A stretch of DNA of 64,000 nt from Gemmobacter lanyuensis (lineage in GTDB: Bacteria > Pseudomonadota > Alphaproteobacteria > Rhodobacterales > Rhodobacteraceae): positions 62,001-126,000 of the forward strand of contig NZ_BMYQ01000010.1 of assembly GCF_014652355.1 (NCBI RefSeq). Reading direction: 5' to 3'. Below, piece after piece: positions 51,521-60,847 of the stretch. The notes under the pieces were generated by a model that was not told the DNA's origin, searched no databases, and worked only from the letters and a program-made list of their open reading frames with translations. How positions within the stretch are numbered: the first letter of the stretch is position 1; each line of letters begins with the position of its first letter. A program made the position numbers and the translations under genes.

Positions 51521-52684
51521 TCAGATGATGCCGCGTTCGGGCAAAGGTGTGCCCTCGGCGATGCGCTTCCAGCCGAAGCGGGTCAGATCCAGCGTTTCGT
51601 AACGGCCCTTCAGGATCAGCTCGGCCATTGCCAGACCGCAGCCCGGCGCATGCATCAGCCCGTGGCCCGAGAAGCCCGCCAGCATGTGGAAGTTGCCAAG
51701 CCCGTCAGCCCCCGGCCCGATGATCACGTTGCCGTCCAGATCATTCTGGTCATAAAGCCCGGGCAGCGTCGATTTGCACTTGGTCCGCTCGAACTTCGGG
51801 AAGCGATGGGCCAGCGCCGGCCAGACCACGTTTTCGAAATAGTCGTGATCAGGTTCCATATTGTAGGCGCGGGGTTCGGCCAGCGTCGGGACTCCCCCGG
51901 AATACCCTTTGCCCTCGGGGCGGAAGGCCAGCCGTTCGGGGTCCTTCAGATAGGGCAGCGGCTCGATCTCTTCCTCGCATTCGAAATAATGCTCAAAGCG
52001 GCGCAGCGGCTCGATCGGGGCTTTGAAGCCCAGCATGGTGCAGATTTCCTTGGCCCAGGCGCCGGCGGCGTTCACGTAATGCGTGGCCTCGACCCTCAGG
52101 CCCGAGGCACAGACCGCCGCCGTCACCTGCGCGCCCTGCCGCTCCATCGCGGTGACATCCTCGGCCACGAATGCAGCACCCAGGGATTGGGCCTTTTTGC
52201 GGAAGCCCATCAGCACGGCATAGGGATCAAGCCAGCCATCATCGGGCGAATGTACCGCTGCGCCCAGATCGCCCACATACATCGAGGGGAATTTGTGCTT
52301 GATCTCATCCGGGGTCAGCCAGACGACATTGCAACCCATCGACAGTTCCGTGTCGTAATTGGCCTTCAGCATATCAATCGCCGAAGGCGGCACGATGAAG
52401 ATATACCCGCCTTTCTTGAACCCGATCTCGGCCCGCTGGCCGTTCACCGCCATGGTATCGGCAAAGGTTTCGAAGAAAGGGATCGAGAAGTTCGACAGCG
52501 CGATGTTTTCGGGCAGCGAAAACAGCCGCCGCACCCCGCCGGACGCGCGGGGCGTCGAGGCGATGGCATAGGTCGGGTCGCGTTCGATCACCGTGACCGA
52601 GACGCTGGGGTCCATGGTTTTCAGATAATAGGCAACGGCAGCCCCGATGGCCCCGCCGCCGATGATGGCGACATCGGTTTTCAT
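51521..52684 (-). CDS. FAD-dependent oxidoreductase (DAO family)
   Basis: A 387-residue flavoprotein of the glycine/sarcosine oxidase type. VAIIGGGAIGAAVAYYL at 4-20 is the FAD motif; PRASGGVRRLFSLPEN is a substrate-side loop; MLAGFSGHGLMHAPGCGLAMAELI near 340-365 closes the site. ATG 52684 lies 6 bases after GAGGACG. It is the last catabolic gene of a four-gene operon with aldehyde dehydrogenase, GMC oxidoreductase and ProC-like genes. Confidence 0.85.
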   Translation of the reverse strand: MKTDVAIIGGGAIGAAVAYYLKTMDPSVSVTVIERDPTYAIASTPRASGGVRRLFSLPENIALSNFSIPFFETFADTMAVNGQRAEIGFKKGGYIFIVPPSAIDMLKANYDTELSMGCNVVWLTPDEIKHKFPSMYVGDLGAAVHSPDDGWLDPYAVLMGFRKKAQSLGAAFVAEDVTAMERQGAQVTAAVCASGLRVEATHYVNAAGAWAKEICTMLGFKAPIEPLRRFEHYFECEEEIEPLPYLKDPERLAFRPEGKGYSGGVPTLAEPRAYNMEPDHDYFENVVWPALAHRFPKFERTKCKSTLPGLYDQNDLDGNVIIGPGADGLGNFHMLAGFSGHGLMHAPGCGLAMAELILKGRYETLDLTRFGWKRIAEGTPLPERGII

Positions 52685-52692
52685 GTTCGTCC

Positions 52693-54129
52693 TCACAGGA
52701 ATTTCTCGGTCATCATCTTGGTGCGCAGATAGGCATCGAGCCCCTCGATCCCGCTTTCGGCGCCATAGCCGGATTCGTTCACCCCGCCGAAGGGGGTTTC
52801 GGCCTCATGCACTGAGGTATGGTTGACCCCCACCACCCCGGCATCAAGCGCCGCCCCCGCACGGGCGATGGTGCCCGGATTTTGCGAAAATACATAGGCC
52901 GCAAGGCCATAGGGCAAGGCATTGGCCCGGCTGATCACCTCATCGAATGTCTCGAAGGGGGTAAAGGCCGCGATGGGACCAAAGGGCTCTTCGGTCATCA
53001 CCCGCGCGGTTTCGGGCACATCGGCCAGCACGGTGGGCGCGTAGAAATAGCCCTTGCCCGGCAGGGCATGGCCCCCGAGGCACAGTTTGGCGCCCTGCTC
53101 CACCGCATCCTCGACCAGCTCTGCAATCGCGGCGCGACGGCGTTCCGTGATCATGGGGCCCATCTGCGACCCCGGCGTGGCCCCATCGCCGACCTGCACC
53201 TGCCGCGCACGTTCCACAAACGCCGCGACGACCTGATCATAGACCGCGCGGGCGACGAAGAACCGCGTGGGTGAGGTGCAGACCTGACCCGCGTTGCGGA
53301 ACTTGGCTGCGACCAGACGTTCGACCGCATGGGGAATATCGGCATCGGCAAAGATCAGCACGGGGGCATGGCCACCCAGCTCCATCGTGCAGCGCTTCAT
53401 CGTATCGGCCGCAAGGCGTTGGAGAAGCTTGCCCACCGGCGTCGAGCCGGTCAGCGACACCTTCTTCGGAATGGGCGAGGCGATCAGGTGTTCCGACACC
53501 GCAGCCGGCACGCCATGAACGATGTTCAGCGCCCCGGCCGGCACGCCTGCATCGGTGAAGCACCGCCCGATGGCCACCGCCGTGGCCGGGGTTTCATCCG
53601 AGGGCTTGACGATGATCGTGCAGCCCGCAGCCAGCGCGGCCGCCATTTTCAGCGTCACATTGCCCGCCGGGAAGTTCCAGGCCGCAAAACCAAGGGCGAC
53701 GCCCACGGGTTCGCGCAGCGTGATCTGGCGCACATCGGGGCTGCGGGCCGGGATCACGCGGCCATAGGCGCGCTTGGCCTCTTCGGCATACCAATCGGTC
53801 GCATCGGCGCAGAACCCGACCTCGCCGCGCGCCTCGGCCAGCGATTTGCCGTTCTCGGCGGTCAGGATGGCGGCGATCTCTTCCAGCCGGTCCCGGATCA
53901 GCGCGGCGGCCCGCACCAGAACAGCATTGCGCTCGGCCGCCGTGGTTTCGCGCCAGACCGCAAAAGCCCGGGCCGAGGCCGCAAGCGCCCGGTCCAGATC
54001 GGCGGGGGCGGCATGGGCCAGATCGGCGATCTGTTCTTCCGTGGCGGGGTTGATCACCGGGATCGTCGCGCCGGTGGCACCGGGGCCATAGACACCGTCG
54101 ATCAGCAGCGGAACAAGGGGAAACGTCAT
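52693..54129 (-). CDS. NAD(P)-dependent aldehyde dehydrogenase (succinate-semialdehyde/GabD-like)
   Basis: A 478-residue ALDH. AWNFPAGN carries the oxyanion Asn, SLTGSTPVGKLL the cofactor loop, MELGGHAPVL the catalytic Glu and NAGQVCTSPTRF the nucleophilic Cys near 281. The N-terminal LVPLLIDGVYG and C-terminal PFGGVNESGYGAESG are as in GabD-like enzymes. It lies between the GMC oxidoreductase gene (10 bp upstream) and the FAD oxidase gene (8 bp downstream). A pair of alcohol-oxidising GMC enzyme and ALDH resembles the choline to betaine route, but the actual substrate is open. Confidence 0.88.
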   Translation of the reverse strand: MTFPLVPLLIDGVYGPGATGATIPVINPATEEQIADLAHAAPADLDRALAASARAFAVWRETTAAERNAVLVRAAALIRDRLEEIAAILTAENGKSLAEARGEVGFCADATDWYAEEAKRAYGRVIPARSPDVRQITLREPVGVALGFAAWNFPAGNVTLKMAAALAAGCTIIVKPSDETPATAVAIGRCFTDAGVPAGALNIVHGVPAAVSEHLIASPIPKKVSLTGSTPVGKLLQRLAADTMKRCTMELGGHAPVLIFADADIPHAVERLVAAKFRNAGQVCTSPTRFFVARAVYDQVVAAFVERARQVQVGDGATPGSQMGPMITERRRAAIAELVEDAVEQGAKLCLGGHALPGKGYFYAPTVLADVPETARVMTEEPFGPIAAFTPFETFDEVISRANALPYGLAAYVFSQNPGTIARAGAALDAGVVGVNHTSVHEAETPFGGVNESGYGAESGIEGLDAYLRTKMMTEKFL

Positions 54130-54139
54130 CGTCTTTCCT

Positions 54140-55729
54140 TCAGATGGCCCTGCGCCCGCGCAGGACGTCAGAGATTTTTTCGGCAATCATGTAAGTGGGG
54201 GCCGACAGGTTCCCGGTCGTGATCCGCGGCATGACGCCCGGGCCGACCACACGCAGCCCCTCCAGCCCGTGAACACGGCAGTCGACATCCACCACGCCAT
54301 CCTGCGGGCGCACGGCCATGCGTGTGGCACCCGATGGGTGATAGCTTGTCCCCACTGCGGACTTGATCCAGCCCAAGATATCGTCATCGGTCTGCAGATC
54401 GGCCGTCGGGTTGACCTCGGCCCCGCGGATGCCCTCCCACGCGGGCTGGGCAAAAAGTTCACGCGCCAGACGAACCGCACGGATCATATCCAACTGATCC
54501 TCGCGGTGCTGAAGGTGGTTGAACACGATCTGCGGCGCATCGGCGGGGTTGGCCGAGCGCAACCGAAGAAAGCCGCGCGAATGGGGGCGCGACAAATCCA
54601 TCCACAGCTGGAAGCCGGGGAAAACCGTGACCTTGCCGTTGACCACACGCCGGGCAAGCGGCAGGAATTCCAGCTGCAAGTTGGCATAGTCGGCCCCGTC
54701 GTGGGTTTTCACGAAGGCACCAGCCTCAAAGAAATTGGACGCGCCAAGCCCGCGCCGGAACAGAAGCCATTCCAGCCCAAGGCGCGCCTGCCCGACCAAC
54801 CCCAGCTGCGACACCAGCGTATCTTCTCGCCGCGCGGCATATTGCAGGTTCACACCGGGATGGTTTTCAAGGTTCCGCCCGACATGGGGCTGATCCAGCA
54901 CCACGGGGATCCCCAACGCGCGCAGCTCATCCGCCGGGCCCACGCCCGAAAGAAGCAGAAGCTTCGCCGCCCCGATATTCGACGCGGCAAGGATCACCTC
55001 ACGCGATGCCTCAAGCCGGGTGCCATCAGACAACAGAACCCCGGCCGCGCGCGTGCCGTCAAATAGAATGCGCACCACATCGACCCCGGTTTTAAGGGCC
55101 AGGTTAGGCCGTCCGAGTGCCGGGCGCAGAAAAGCCTGTGCCGCGTTCCAGCGGCGGCCATTGCCGATGGTGCATTGGGCGATGTGCATCCCCTCTTGAT
55201 CGCCGGAATTGTGATCGGCGGGGCGCGCATGGCCCGCTTGCTCGCCAGACCGCATGTAAACCTCGAAAAGGGGATGCGCGGCATTGGCGCGGGCCACCTT
55301 CAATGGCCCGTCGCCGCCCCGCGTGGGGCTTGCCCCTTCGGCAAAGTTTTCCATCCGACGGAAATACGGCAGCACATCCTGCCACCCCCAACCGCTCAGC
55401 CCCTGCGCCGCCCAACCGTCAAAATCGCGCGCATTTCCCCGGTTGAAGATCATTGCATTGACCGAGGTCGACCCACCGAGGACCCGGCCGCGCTTTTCAT
55501 CGATCATCTGCCCGGCGAGGTAGGGTTCCGGTCCGGCCATCTCGTTCCAGCCGAGCGCCTTGTTCTGATAGACAAACGGGATTGCAGCCGGCATGGCGAT
55601 GGTCAGCCTGCGGTCCGACCCACCGGATTCCAGCAACAGAACCTGAGTACCTGGGTCTTCGGTCAGCCGCGCCGCCAGCACACAGCCCGCGGCACCGGCC
55701 CCCACGATGATGTAGTCAGGCGATTTCAT
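54140..55729 (-). CDS. GMC-family FAD alcohol dehydrogenase (choline-dehydrogenase-like)
   Basis: A 529-residue glucose-methanol-choline oxidoreductase. YIIVGAGAAGCVLAARLTED near 6-25 binds FAD, RGRVLGGSTSVNAMIFNRGN near 79-98 is GMC signature 1, the ASNIGAAKLLLLSGVGP block near 245-262 is signature 2, and GTSYHPSGATRM near 465 holds the catalytic His. It converts an alcohol to an aldehyde with electron transfer to an acceptor. BetA-like in length and motifs, though BetA identity is not proven. Coupled to ALDH gene downstream. Confidence 0.88.
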   Translation of the reverse strand: MKSPDYIIVGAGAAGCVLAARLTEDPGTQVLLLESGGSDRRLTIAMPAAIPFVYQNKALGWNEMAGPEPYLAGQMIDEKRGRVLGGSTSVNAMIFNRGNARDFDGWAAQGLSGWGWQDVLPYFRRMENFAEGASPTRGGDGPLKVARANAAHPLFEVYMRSGEQAGHARPADHNSGDQEGMHIAQCTIGNGRRWNAAQAFLRPALGRPNLALKTGVDVVRILFDGTRAAGVLLSDGTRLEASREVILAASNIGAAKLLLLSGVGPADELRALGIPVVLDQPHVGRNLENHPGVNLQYAARREDTLVSQLGLVGQARLGLEWLLFRRGLGASNFFEAGAFVKTHDGADYANLQLEFLPLARRVVNGKVTVFPGFQLWMDLSRPHSRGFLRLRSANPADAPQIVFNHLQHREDQLDMIRAVRLARELFAQPAWEGIRGAEVNPTADLQTDDDILGWIKSAVGTSYHPSGATRMAVRPQDGVVDVDCRVHGLEGLRVVGPGVMPRITTGNLSAPTYMIAEKISDVLRGRRAI

Positions 55730-55738
55730 GGCAACCTC

Positions 55739-56551
55739 TCAGGACAATGCGGCAAGTTCCAGGGCGCGGGCTTGGGCCGCTTGATAGGTGCGCGGAAGAA
55801 GCGCGGGCAGGGCATTGGGCGCCTCCAGTACGGCAAGGCCCGCAAGCGTCGTGCCTCCGGGGCTGGAAACCGCGCGTTTCAGCATGGCGGCGTCGCGCGC
55901 GTCTTCCGCCAGCATTTTGGCCGCGCCGAAGAGGGTCTGGCGCACCAGCCCGTCCGCCAGCCCCGGCGAAACCCCCTGTGCAACGGCCGCGCGGATCATC
56001 TGTTCGGCGATGGCAAAGACAAAGCCAGGGCCGCAACCGAAAACCGGGTTTGCGGTCTCAAAAGCCACCTCATCCGACGCCCAGTCAAAGCGCCCGATGG
56101 CGCCAAAAACCTTGGCGACAAGCGCATCCAGTGCGGCATCGGCAAGCCCCGGCGCCCTGCAACCAAGGCTCATCCCCGCCCCCACCAGCGCGGGCAGGTT
56201 CGGCATGACCCGGATCACCCGTGCGTGGCCGATGGCCGAAGTCAGCCGTGTAAGCGGCACGCCCGCCATGATCGACACGACCGGCGCAGCGGCCAGCAGC
56301 GACAGCACCTCGGGCGCGAGCCCGGCAAAGCTTTGCGGTTTGATCCCGAGGAGGATCAAGTCGGGGCTGATCCGGAGATCCTCAGGCGTCGCATGGATTT
56401 CGACCGCTGACCCGGGCGGCAGAAGGCTGCGCGCCCTTTCCGGCTCGGGATCCAGCGCCACAAGCCGCGCTTCCGGAAGGGCCGCAGCCGCGCCTCCGGC
56501 AATGGCCGCACCCATGTTGCCGCAGCCGATGAACAAAAGGGTCAGCGCCAT
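55739..56551 (-). CDS. Pyrroline-5-carboxylate reductase-like protein
   Basis: A 270-residue ProC-family enzyme. LLFIGCGNMGAAIAGG at 5-20 is the NADP-binding Rossmann motif, IRVMPNLPALVGAGM near 110-124 and KRAVSSPGGTTLAGLAVLE near 225-243 are the conserved ProC blocks. ProC reduces pyrroline-5-carboxylate to proline. Its place at the head of a GMC-ALDH-FAD oxidase operon suggests that it acts here on a related cyclic imine, for example from a proline-type betaine. The start at 56551 follows GGAG. Proline synthesis cannot be excluded. Confidence 0.82.
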   Translation of the reverse strand: MALTLLFIGCGNMGAAIAGGAAAALPEARLVALDPEPERARSLLPPGSAVEIHATPEDLRISPDLILLGIKPQSFAGLAPEVLSLLAAAPVVSIMAGVPLTRLTSAIGHARVIRVMPNLPALVGAGMSLGCRAPGLADAALDALVAKVFGAIGRFDWASDEVAFETANPVFGCGPGFVFAIAEQMIRAAVAQGVSPGLADGLVRQTLFGAAKMLAEDARDAAMLKRAVSSPGGTTLAGLAVLEAPNALPALLPRTYQAAQARALELAALS

Positions 56552-56793
56552 CTCAAATCTCCGCATCAAGACCGGCACCGGGGCCGCGTTGACTCGCACC
56601 TTGCAAAACGTATACGATCATGTCAAGATGAATACTTAAGATGCAGCGACCCGGAAGAACCGGTAAGAAACCATGACCGCCATCTGACCACCGACCCGAT
56701 CCTGAACGCCCCGCTTGTGGCCCCGGCCCTGCGGGTGATTAACCTTTCCGCATCTATGCGGCCCGACCCCCTGCCATCCACCCGGAGTGCCCT

Positions 56794-58824
56794 ATGTCCA
56801 CCGACCCACTGCTGCAGCCGTTCCAGCTCAAGCATCTGACGCTGCGCAACCGCCTGATGATCTCCTCGCATGAACCGGCCTATCCGGAAGACGGGATGCC
56901 CAAAGGCCGTTACCGTGCCTATCACGCCGAGCGCGCCAAAGCCGGGATCGCGTTGACCATGACTGCGGGCTCGGTCGCCGTGTCAAAGGACAGCCCGCCC
57001 GTCTTCAACAATATCCTCGCCTACAAGGACGAGGTGGTGCCATGGATGAAGGCCATGGTCGACGAATGCCACGATCACGGCGCGGCGGTGATGGTGCAGT
57101 TGACCCACCTTGGCCGTCGCACCCGCTGGGACAAGGGCGACTGGCTGCCCGTCGTCGCCCCCACGATGGACCGCGAACCCGCCCACCGCGCCTTCCCCAA
57201 GCTGATCGAGCAATGGGACATCGACCGCATCAAGAAGGACTTCGCCGATGCGGCCGAACGCATGAAGGCCGCCGGGGTGGACGGGATCGACTTTGAAAGC
57301 TTCGGCCATCTGCTGTCGCAATTCTGGTCCCCGATGAGCAATCATCTCGACAATGACTATGGCGGCAGCCTCGAAAACCGCATGCGCTTCTCGCTCGAGG
57401 TATTGGGCGCGATCCGTGAACGGGTGGGACAGGACTTCATCCTTGGCATCCGCTATGTGATGGATGAGGACACCCCCGAGGGGTATTCCAAGGAAGAAGG
57501 CTTTGAAATCTCGCGCCGCCTGAAGGCGAGCGGTCTGGTCGATTTCCTGAATGTCACCAAGGGTCATATCGAAACTGATGCGGGCCTGACCGACAATATC
57601 CCAATCATGGGCATGGCCTCGGCGCCCTTCCTCGATCTGGCGGGCGAGCTGCGCCGCGAGGTCCGTTTCCCGATCTTCCACGCCACGCGGATTCAGGATG
57701 TGGCCACCGCACGCCATGCCATTGCCGCAGGCAAGGTGGACATGATCGGCATGACCCGCGCGCATATGGCCGACCCCCATATCATGCGGAAAATCCTGGA
57801 AGGCCGCGAGGAAACCATTCGCCCCTGCGTCGGCGCGAACTATTGCCTTGACCGCATCTATCAGGGCGGGCTCGCGCTTTGCACCCATAACGCGGCCACC
57901 GGGCGCGAAGAAACCATGCCCCATGACATCCCCAAGGCGACCCACCGCAAGAAGGTGGTCATCGCAGGCGCAGGTCCGGCCGGGCTTGAGGCCGCACGCG
58001 TCGCCGGGGAGCGGGGTCATGATGTCGTGGTCTTCGAAGCGGCCTCGAAACCCGGCGGACAGATCCTGCTGACCGCGCAAAACCCCCGCCGCCGCGAAAT
58101 GATCGGCATCATCGACTGGCGCGTGGCCGAATGCGAACGGCTGGGCGTGACGGTTCGCTACGACACCTGGGCCGAGTCCGACACGATCCGCGCCGAGAAC
58201 CCCGATGTGGTCATCGTTGCCACCGGCGGCCTGCCCCATACGGCCATCCTGAAAGAGGGCAATGACCTTGTGACCTCGTCCTGGGATCTGATTTCGGGCG
58301 ATGTGAAACCCGGGCAGAACGTGCTGATCTATGATGACGCGGGCGATCACGCCGGGCTGCAGGCCGCCGAAGTGGTGGCCAAGGCAGGCGGCAAGGTCGA
58401 GATCATGACCCGCGACCGCGCCTTCGCACCCGAAGTCATGGCGATGAACCTTGTCCCCTATATGCGCGAACTGCAGAAACGCGGCGCAACCTTCACCGTG
58501 ACCTATCTGGTCGAGGCCGTCCGCAAGCAGGGGAACCAGCTTCTCGCCGTCATCGGCAGCGATTATGGCGGCATCGCGCGCGAACAGCTGCATGACCAGA
58601 TCATCGTGAACCAGGGCACGCGGCCGAATGCCGACCTTTACCATGATCTGTTGCCCTTCTCGAAGAATGGCGGCGCGGTCGATTACGAAAAGCTGATCGC
58701 CGGCGTACCGCAGCAGGAAGGGGCCACGGGCGAGTTCCAGCTCTACCGCATCGGCGATGCCGTCGCCGCCCGCAACACCCATGCCGCCGTCTATGACGCG
58801 TTGCGTCTGGTCAAAGACATCTGA
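56794..58824 (+). CDS. Trimethylamine dehydrogenase-family N-demethylase (DgcA-like)
   Basis: A 676-residue flavoprotein of the old yellow enzyme/trimethylamine dehydrogenase family. The FMN barrel occupies about residues 5-340, then a ferredoxin-like cluster and an NAD(FAD) domain (KVVIAGAGPAGLEAARVAGERG near 387-408). The cluster region has C345, C351 and C363, while the residue matching the TMADH cluster Cys348 is Ala (CVGANYC). Relatives demethylate dimethylglycine or N-methylproline. It is divergent from the ProC-like operon and starts 12 bases after CCGGAGTG. Likely removes a methyl from a quaternary or tertiary amine. Confidence 0.87.
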   Translation: MSTDPLLQPFQLKHLTLRNRLMISSHEPAYPEDGMPKGRYRAYHAERAKAGIALTMTAGSVAVSKDSPPVFNNILAYKDEVVPWMKAMVDECHDHGAAVMVQLTHLGRRTRWDKGDWLPVVAPTMDREPAHRAFPKLIEQWDIDRIKKDFADAAERMKAAGVDGIDFESFGHLLSQFWSPMSNHLDNDYGGSLENRMRFSLEVLGAIRERVGQDFILGIRYVMDEDTPEGYSKEEGFEISRRLKASGLVDFLNVTKGHIETDAGLTDNIPIMGMASAPFLDLAGELRREVRFPIFHATRIQDVATARHAIAAGKVDMIGMTRAHMADPHIMRKILEGREETIRPCVGANYCLDRIYQGGLALCTHNAATGREETMPHDIPKATHRKKVVIAGAGPAGLEAARVAGERGHDVVVFEAASKPGGQILLTAQNPRRREMIGIIDWRVAECERLGVTVRYDTWAESDTIRAENPDVVIVATGGLPHTAILKEGNDLVTSSWDLISGDVKPGQNVLIYDDAGDHAGLQAAEVVAKAGGKVEIMTRDRAFAPEVMAMNLVPYMRELQKRGATFTVTYLVEAVRKQGNQLLAVIGSDYGGIAREQLHDQIIVNQGTRPNADLYHDLLPFSKNGGAVDYEKLIAGVPQQEGATGEFQLYRIGDAVAARNTHAAVYDALRLVKDI

Positions 58825-58878
58825 CACCCTCGGGCCTGCCCGGCATCGGGCGGGCCCATGTCCGAAAAGGAGAATATG

Positions 58879-59172
58879 ATGAAGGGATATTGGGTCGTTC
58901 TGGGCGCAGCGGTGACAGATACCGAAGCGCAACAGACCTACGGCGCCCTCTGGGCCCCCATTGCCGCGAAATATCAGGCGCGGCTGATCACCGGTGGATC
59001 CTCGCTCGACCTCAGGGAAGGCCCCGGCATCGCCCGCGCGCTGCTGGTCGAATTCCCCAGCCTCGAAATGGCCCAGGCCTGCTATGACGATCCAGACTAT
59101 CGCCAGGCCCTCCCATTCGCACTCCGCGCCTCAAACCGTCATCTGATCATCCTCGAAGGGGAGATCAAATGA
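58879..59172 (+). CDS. DUF1330 family protein
   Basis: A 97-residue small protein. It begins MKGYWVVLGAAVTD, contains the GGSSLDLREG loop and a FPSLEMAQACYDDPDYRQALPFALRAS segment, and ends in a short beta strand, the expected alpha/beta-barrel-like DUF1330 fold. The second of two adjacent ATGs lies 6 bases after AAGGAG and is used. It follows the N-demethylase gene by 54 bp and is presumably cotranscribed; no function is established for the family. Confidence 0.85.
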   Translation: MKGYWVVLGAAVTDTEAQQTYGALWAPIAAKYQARLITGGSSLDLREGPGIARALLVEFPSLEMAQACYDDPDYRQALPFALRASNRHLIILEGEIK

Positions 59173-59195
59173 ACCGGGGGCGCTGTTGCCCCAGA

Positions 59196-60602
59196 TCACC
59201 CGGAAGATCGCCCCGGCAACCGAGCATCGGTCGTCACTGTCCCGGCGAGATGGGCCGCCAGACGGGCGGCCTGTTCGCGGATGTCCGGAATGGCGGTAAT
59301 TTCCCAAAAGGCAGCGCGGGCGGGCGGGCCGATTGACCAGATCCGGTCCGAAGACCTGCCATCCGCACCGATTACGGCGCTTTCGGCGCTGAGGTCGAGT
59401 CCAAGCCCGAGCGGGCCCACGCGGATCGTGCCCTGCGCCAGCAGCTGTGCCAGCAAGGGCGACCGGGAAGGGTTCCAGCGCAGCCCGCGCGCATCCAGCA
59501 CACGGTCGGCGCGAAGGGCTTGCAGTTCGGAGCCGCCGAAGGGGCGGATCAGCGCCGTCACGCCCCCTGCCAGCTCACCAACCGAAACCACTTCGGCCCG
59601 GACAATCCCAAGCTGGCCACTGTCCAGTGCGGCCCGCAGGCGCAGCTCCGAGGATGGGGGCATTCGGTGGCGGTGAATATCCCACCAACGTTGACCGTGG
59701 CGCAGGAAGCGCGCACGTTCCGCCTCGGACATATTGCGCCAGATGCGCTGGGTCTGCGGGCGCAGGGCCTCCATCGCATCGCGCCATGTTCCGCCCCTGT
59801 GTTCGGCAAGGCGGGCAAGATCCCGCAGCCAGCGACACAGGCGGCTGACAGGCAGGCCGATCGGAATGTCCCCTGCCACAAGGGGCAGCGCGGTCGCGGG
59901 TCTATGGGCCATGGGAAGCAATCCACGGCGCGAAACAGCCGTAATCTGGCCGCAAAACCCCTGATCCAGCAACGACAGCACATGATCCACCATGGTAAGC
60001 CCGGTCCCGAGGATCAGGACCCTTCCCCCCTGTGGCGTGGTCTCAGCCGTGGCAGAGGGGCCGGGCGGATCGACCTGCGCCACCGCTTGGGGCAGGGTAT
60101 GGCCGGTGGCAAGGATGGCGTGATCGGCGCATAGGGTGCTGCCATCCGCCAAGGTCGCGGTGATGCCCTGCGGACCAGCGGCAAGATCGACACAGACAGA
60201 CCGGATGTGACGGACCCTTGGCTGCCGGGTCGTGCGCCATGGCGTCAGCAGATCGGCGAGGTATGCGCCATAGACACGGCGGGGTACGAAACGCCCGGCA
60301 TCATCATCTTGACCTTGCCGGGCCAGCCAGCCGAGGAAATGGCCGGGATCGTCAGCAAGTGCGCTCATCCGGCCCGCGCAGACATTCAGCAGATGGGTCC
60401 GGTCTGCGGTCGCATAGGCAAGCCCCGCCCCGAGACGATCATTCGGCTCCACCACGGTGACATGGGCGGATGGAGCGGCGCGCAACAGATGAGCGGCGGC
60501 CAGCACGCCGCTGGCCCCACCCCCCACGATCAGCACATGCGGGCCCCGACAGGCGGGCCCTGCCGACGGGGGATTCGGCACGCAATCAGGATGATCCTTC
60601 AT
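59196..60602 (-). CDS. FAD/NAD(P)-binding flavoprotein
   Basis: A 468-residue protein with an N-terminal VLIVGGGASGVLAAAHLLRAAP dinucleotide-binding motif near 24-45 and a second Rossmann-type GGRVLILGTGLTMVDHVLSLLD near 190. The layout fits the FAD-NAD(P)-binding (YdhS-like, NAD_binding_9) group. Start ATG 60602 overlaps the small upstream gene's stop as ATGA; a longer in-frame start would add over 300 unrelated residues. It is divergent from the luciferase-like monooxygenase genes and may reduce or oxygenate a related compound. Substrate unknown. Confidence 0.75.
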   Translation of the reverse strand: MKDHPDCVPNPPSAGPACRGPHVLIVGGGASGVLAAAHLLRAAPSAHVTVVEPNDRLGAGLAYATADRTHLLNVCAGRMSALADDPGHFLGWLARQGQDDDAGRFVPRRVYGAYLADLLTPWRTTRQPRVRHIRSVCVDLAAGPQGITATLADGSTLCADHAILATGHTLPQAVAQVDPPGPSATAETTPQGGRVLILGTGLTMVDHVLSLLDQGFCGQITAVSRRGLLPMAHRPATALPLVAGDIPIGLPVSRLCRWLRDLARLAEHRGGTWRDAMEALRPQTQRIWRNMSEAERARFLRHGQRWWDIHRHRMPPSSELRLRAALDSGQLGIVRAEVVSVGELAGGVTALIRPFGGSELQALRADRVLDARGLRWNPSRSPLLAQLLAQGTIRVGPLGLGLDLSAESAVIGADGRSSDRIWSIGPPARAAFWEITAIPDIREQAARLAAHLAGTVTTDARLPGRSSG

Positions 60603-60847
60603 GCCGCCCCCGCCTTTCGCCGCGAAGGGGTTACCCCGATGGTTGCGGCAGGACGGCGCGGCAGGAACCCGCGGCCGGGATGGTGCAGGATGCCCCCTGC
60701 AAGTTTGGCCGCCCAGTCGGCGCTGTTCCGAATTGTCAGGTCCTGAGGTTCGACGGTCAGCGCCACAGGGTGCCTTATGGCCCGACAGTTTTGACATCGG
60801 TGGGCGGGCGATCCGTCCAACATAGGCGTGATCCGCGTTTTGGTCAT
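60599..60847 (-). CDS. Small protein with CxxC motif, translationally coupled to the flavoprotein
   Basis: An 82-residue reading frame that I do not recognise. It is supported by a strong AAGGAG ribosome binding site 6 bases before its ATG, and by an ATGA overlap with the flavoprotein start. A HRCQNCRAIRHP segment at about 16-27 could bind a metal or a cofactor; a stretch rich in Arg and Gly ends the protein. An AT-rich region at 60870-60910 is the probable promoter. Confidence 0.5.
   Translation of the reverse strand: MTKTRITPMLDGSPAHRCQNCRAIRHPVALTVEPQDLTIRNSADWAAKLAGGILHHPGRGFLPRRPAATIGVTPSRRKAGAA

Noticed and set aside
56983-58932. 649-codon minus-strand reading frame
   Set aside because: It is antisense to the trimethylamine-dehydrogenase-family gene, which has FMN, Fe-S and NAD motifs. 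No ribosome binding site or family was seen for the antisense frame.
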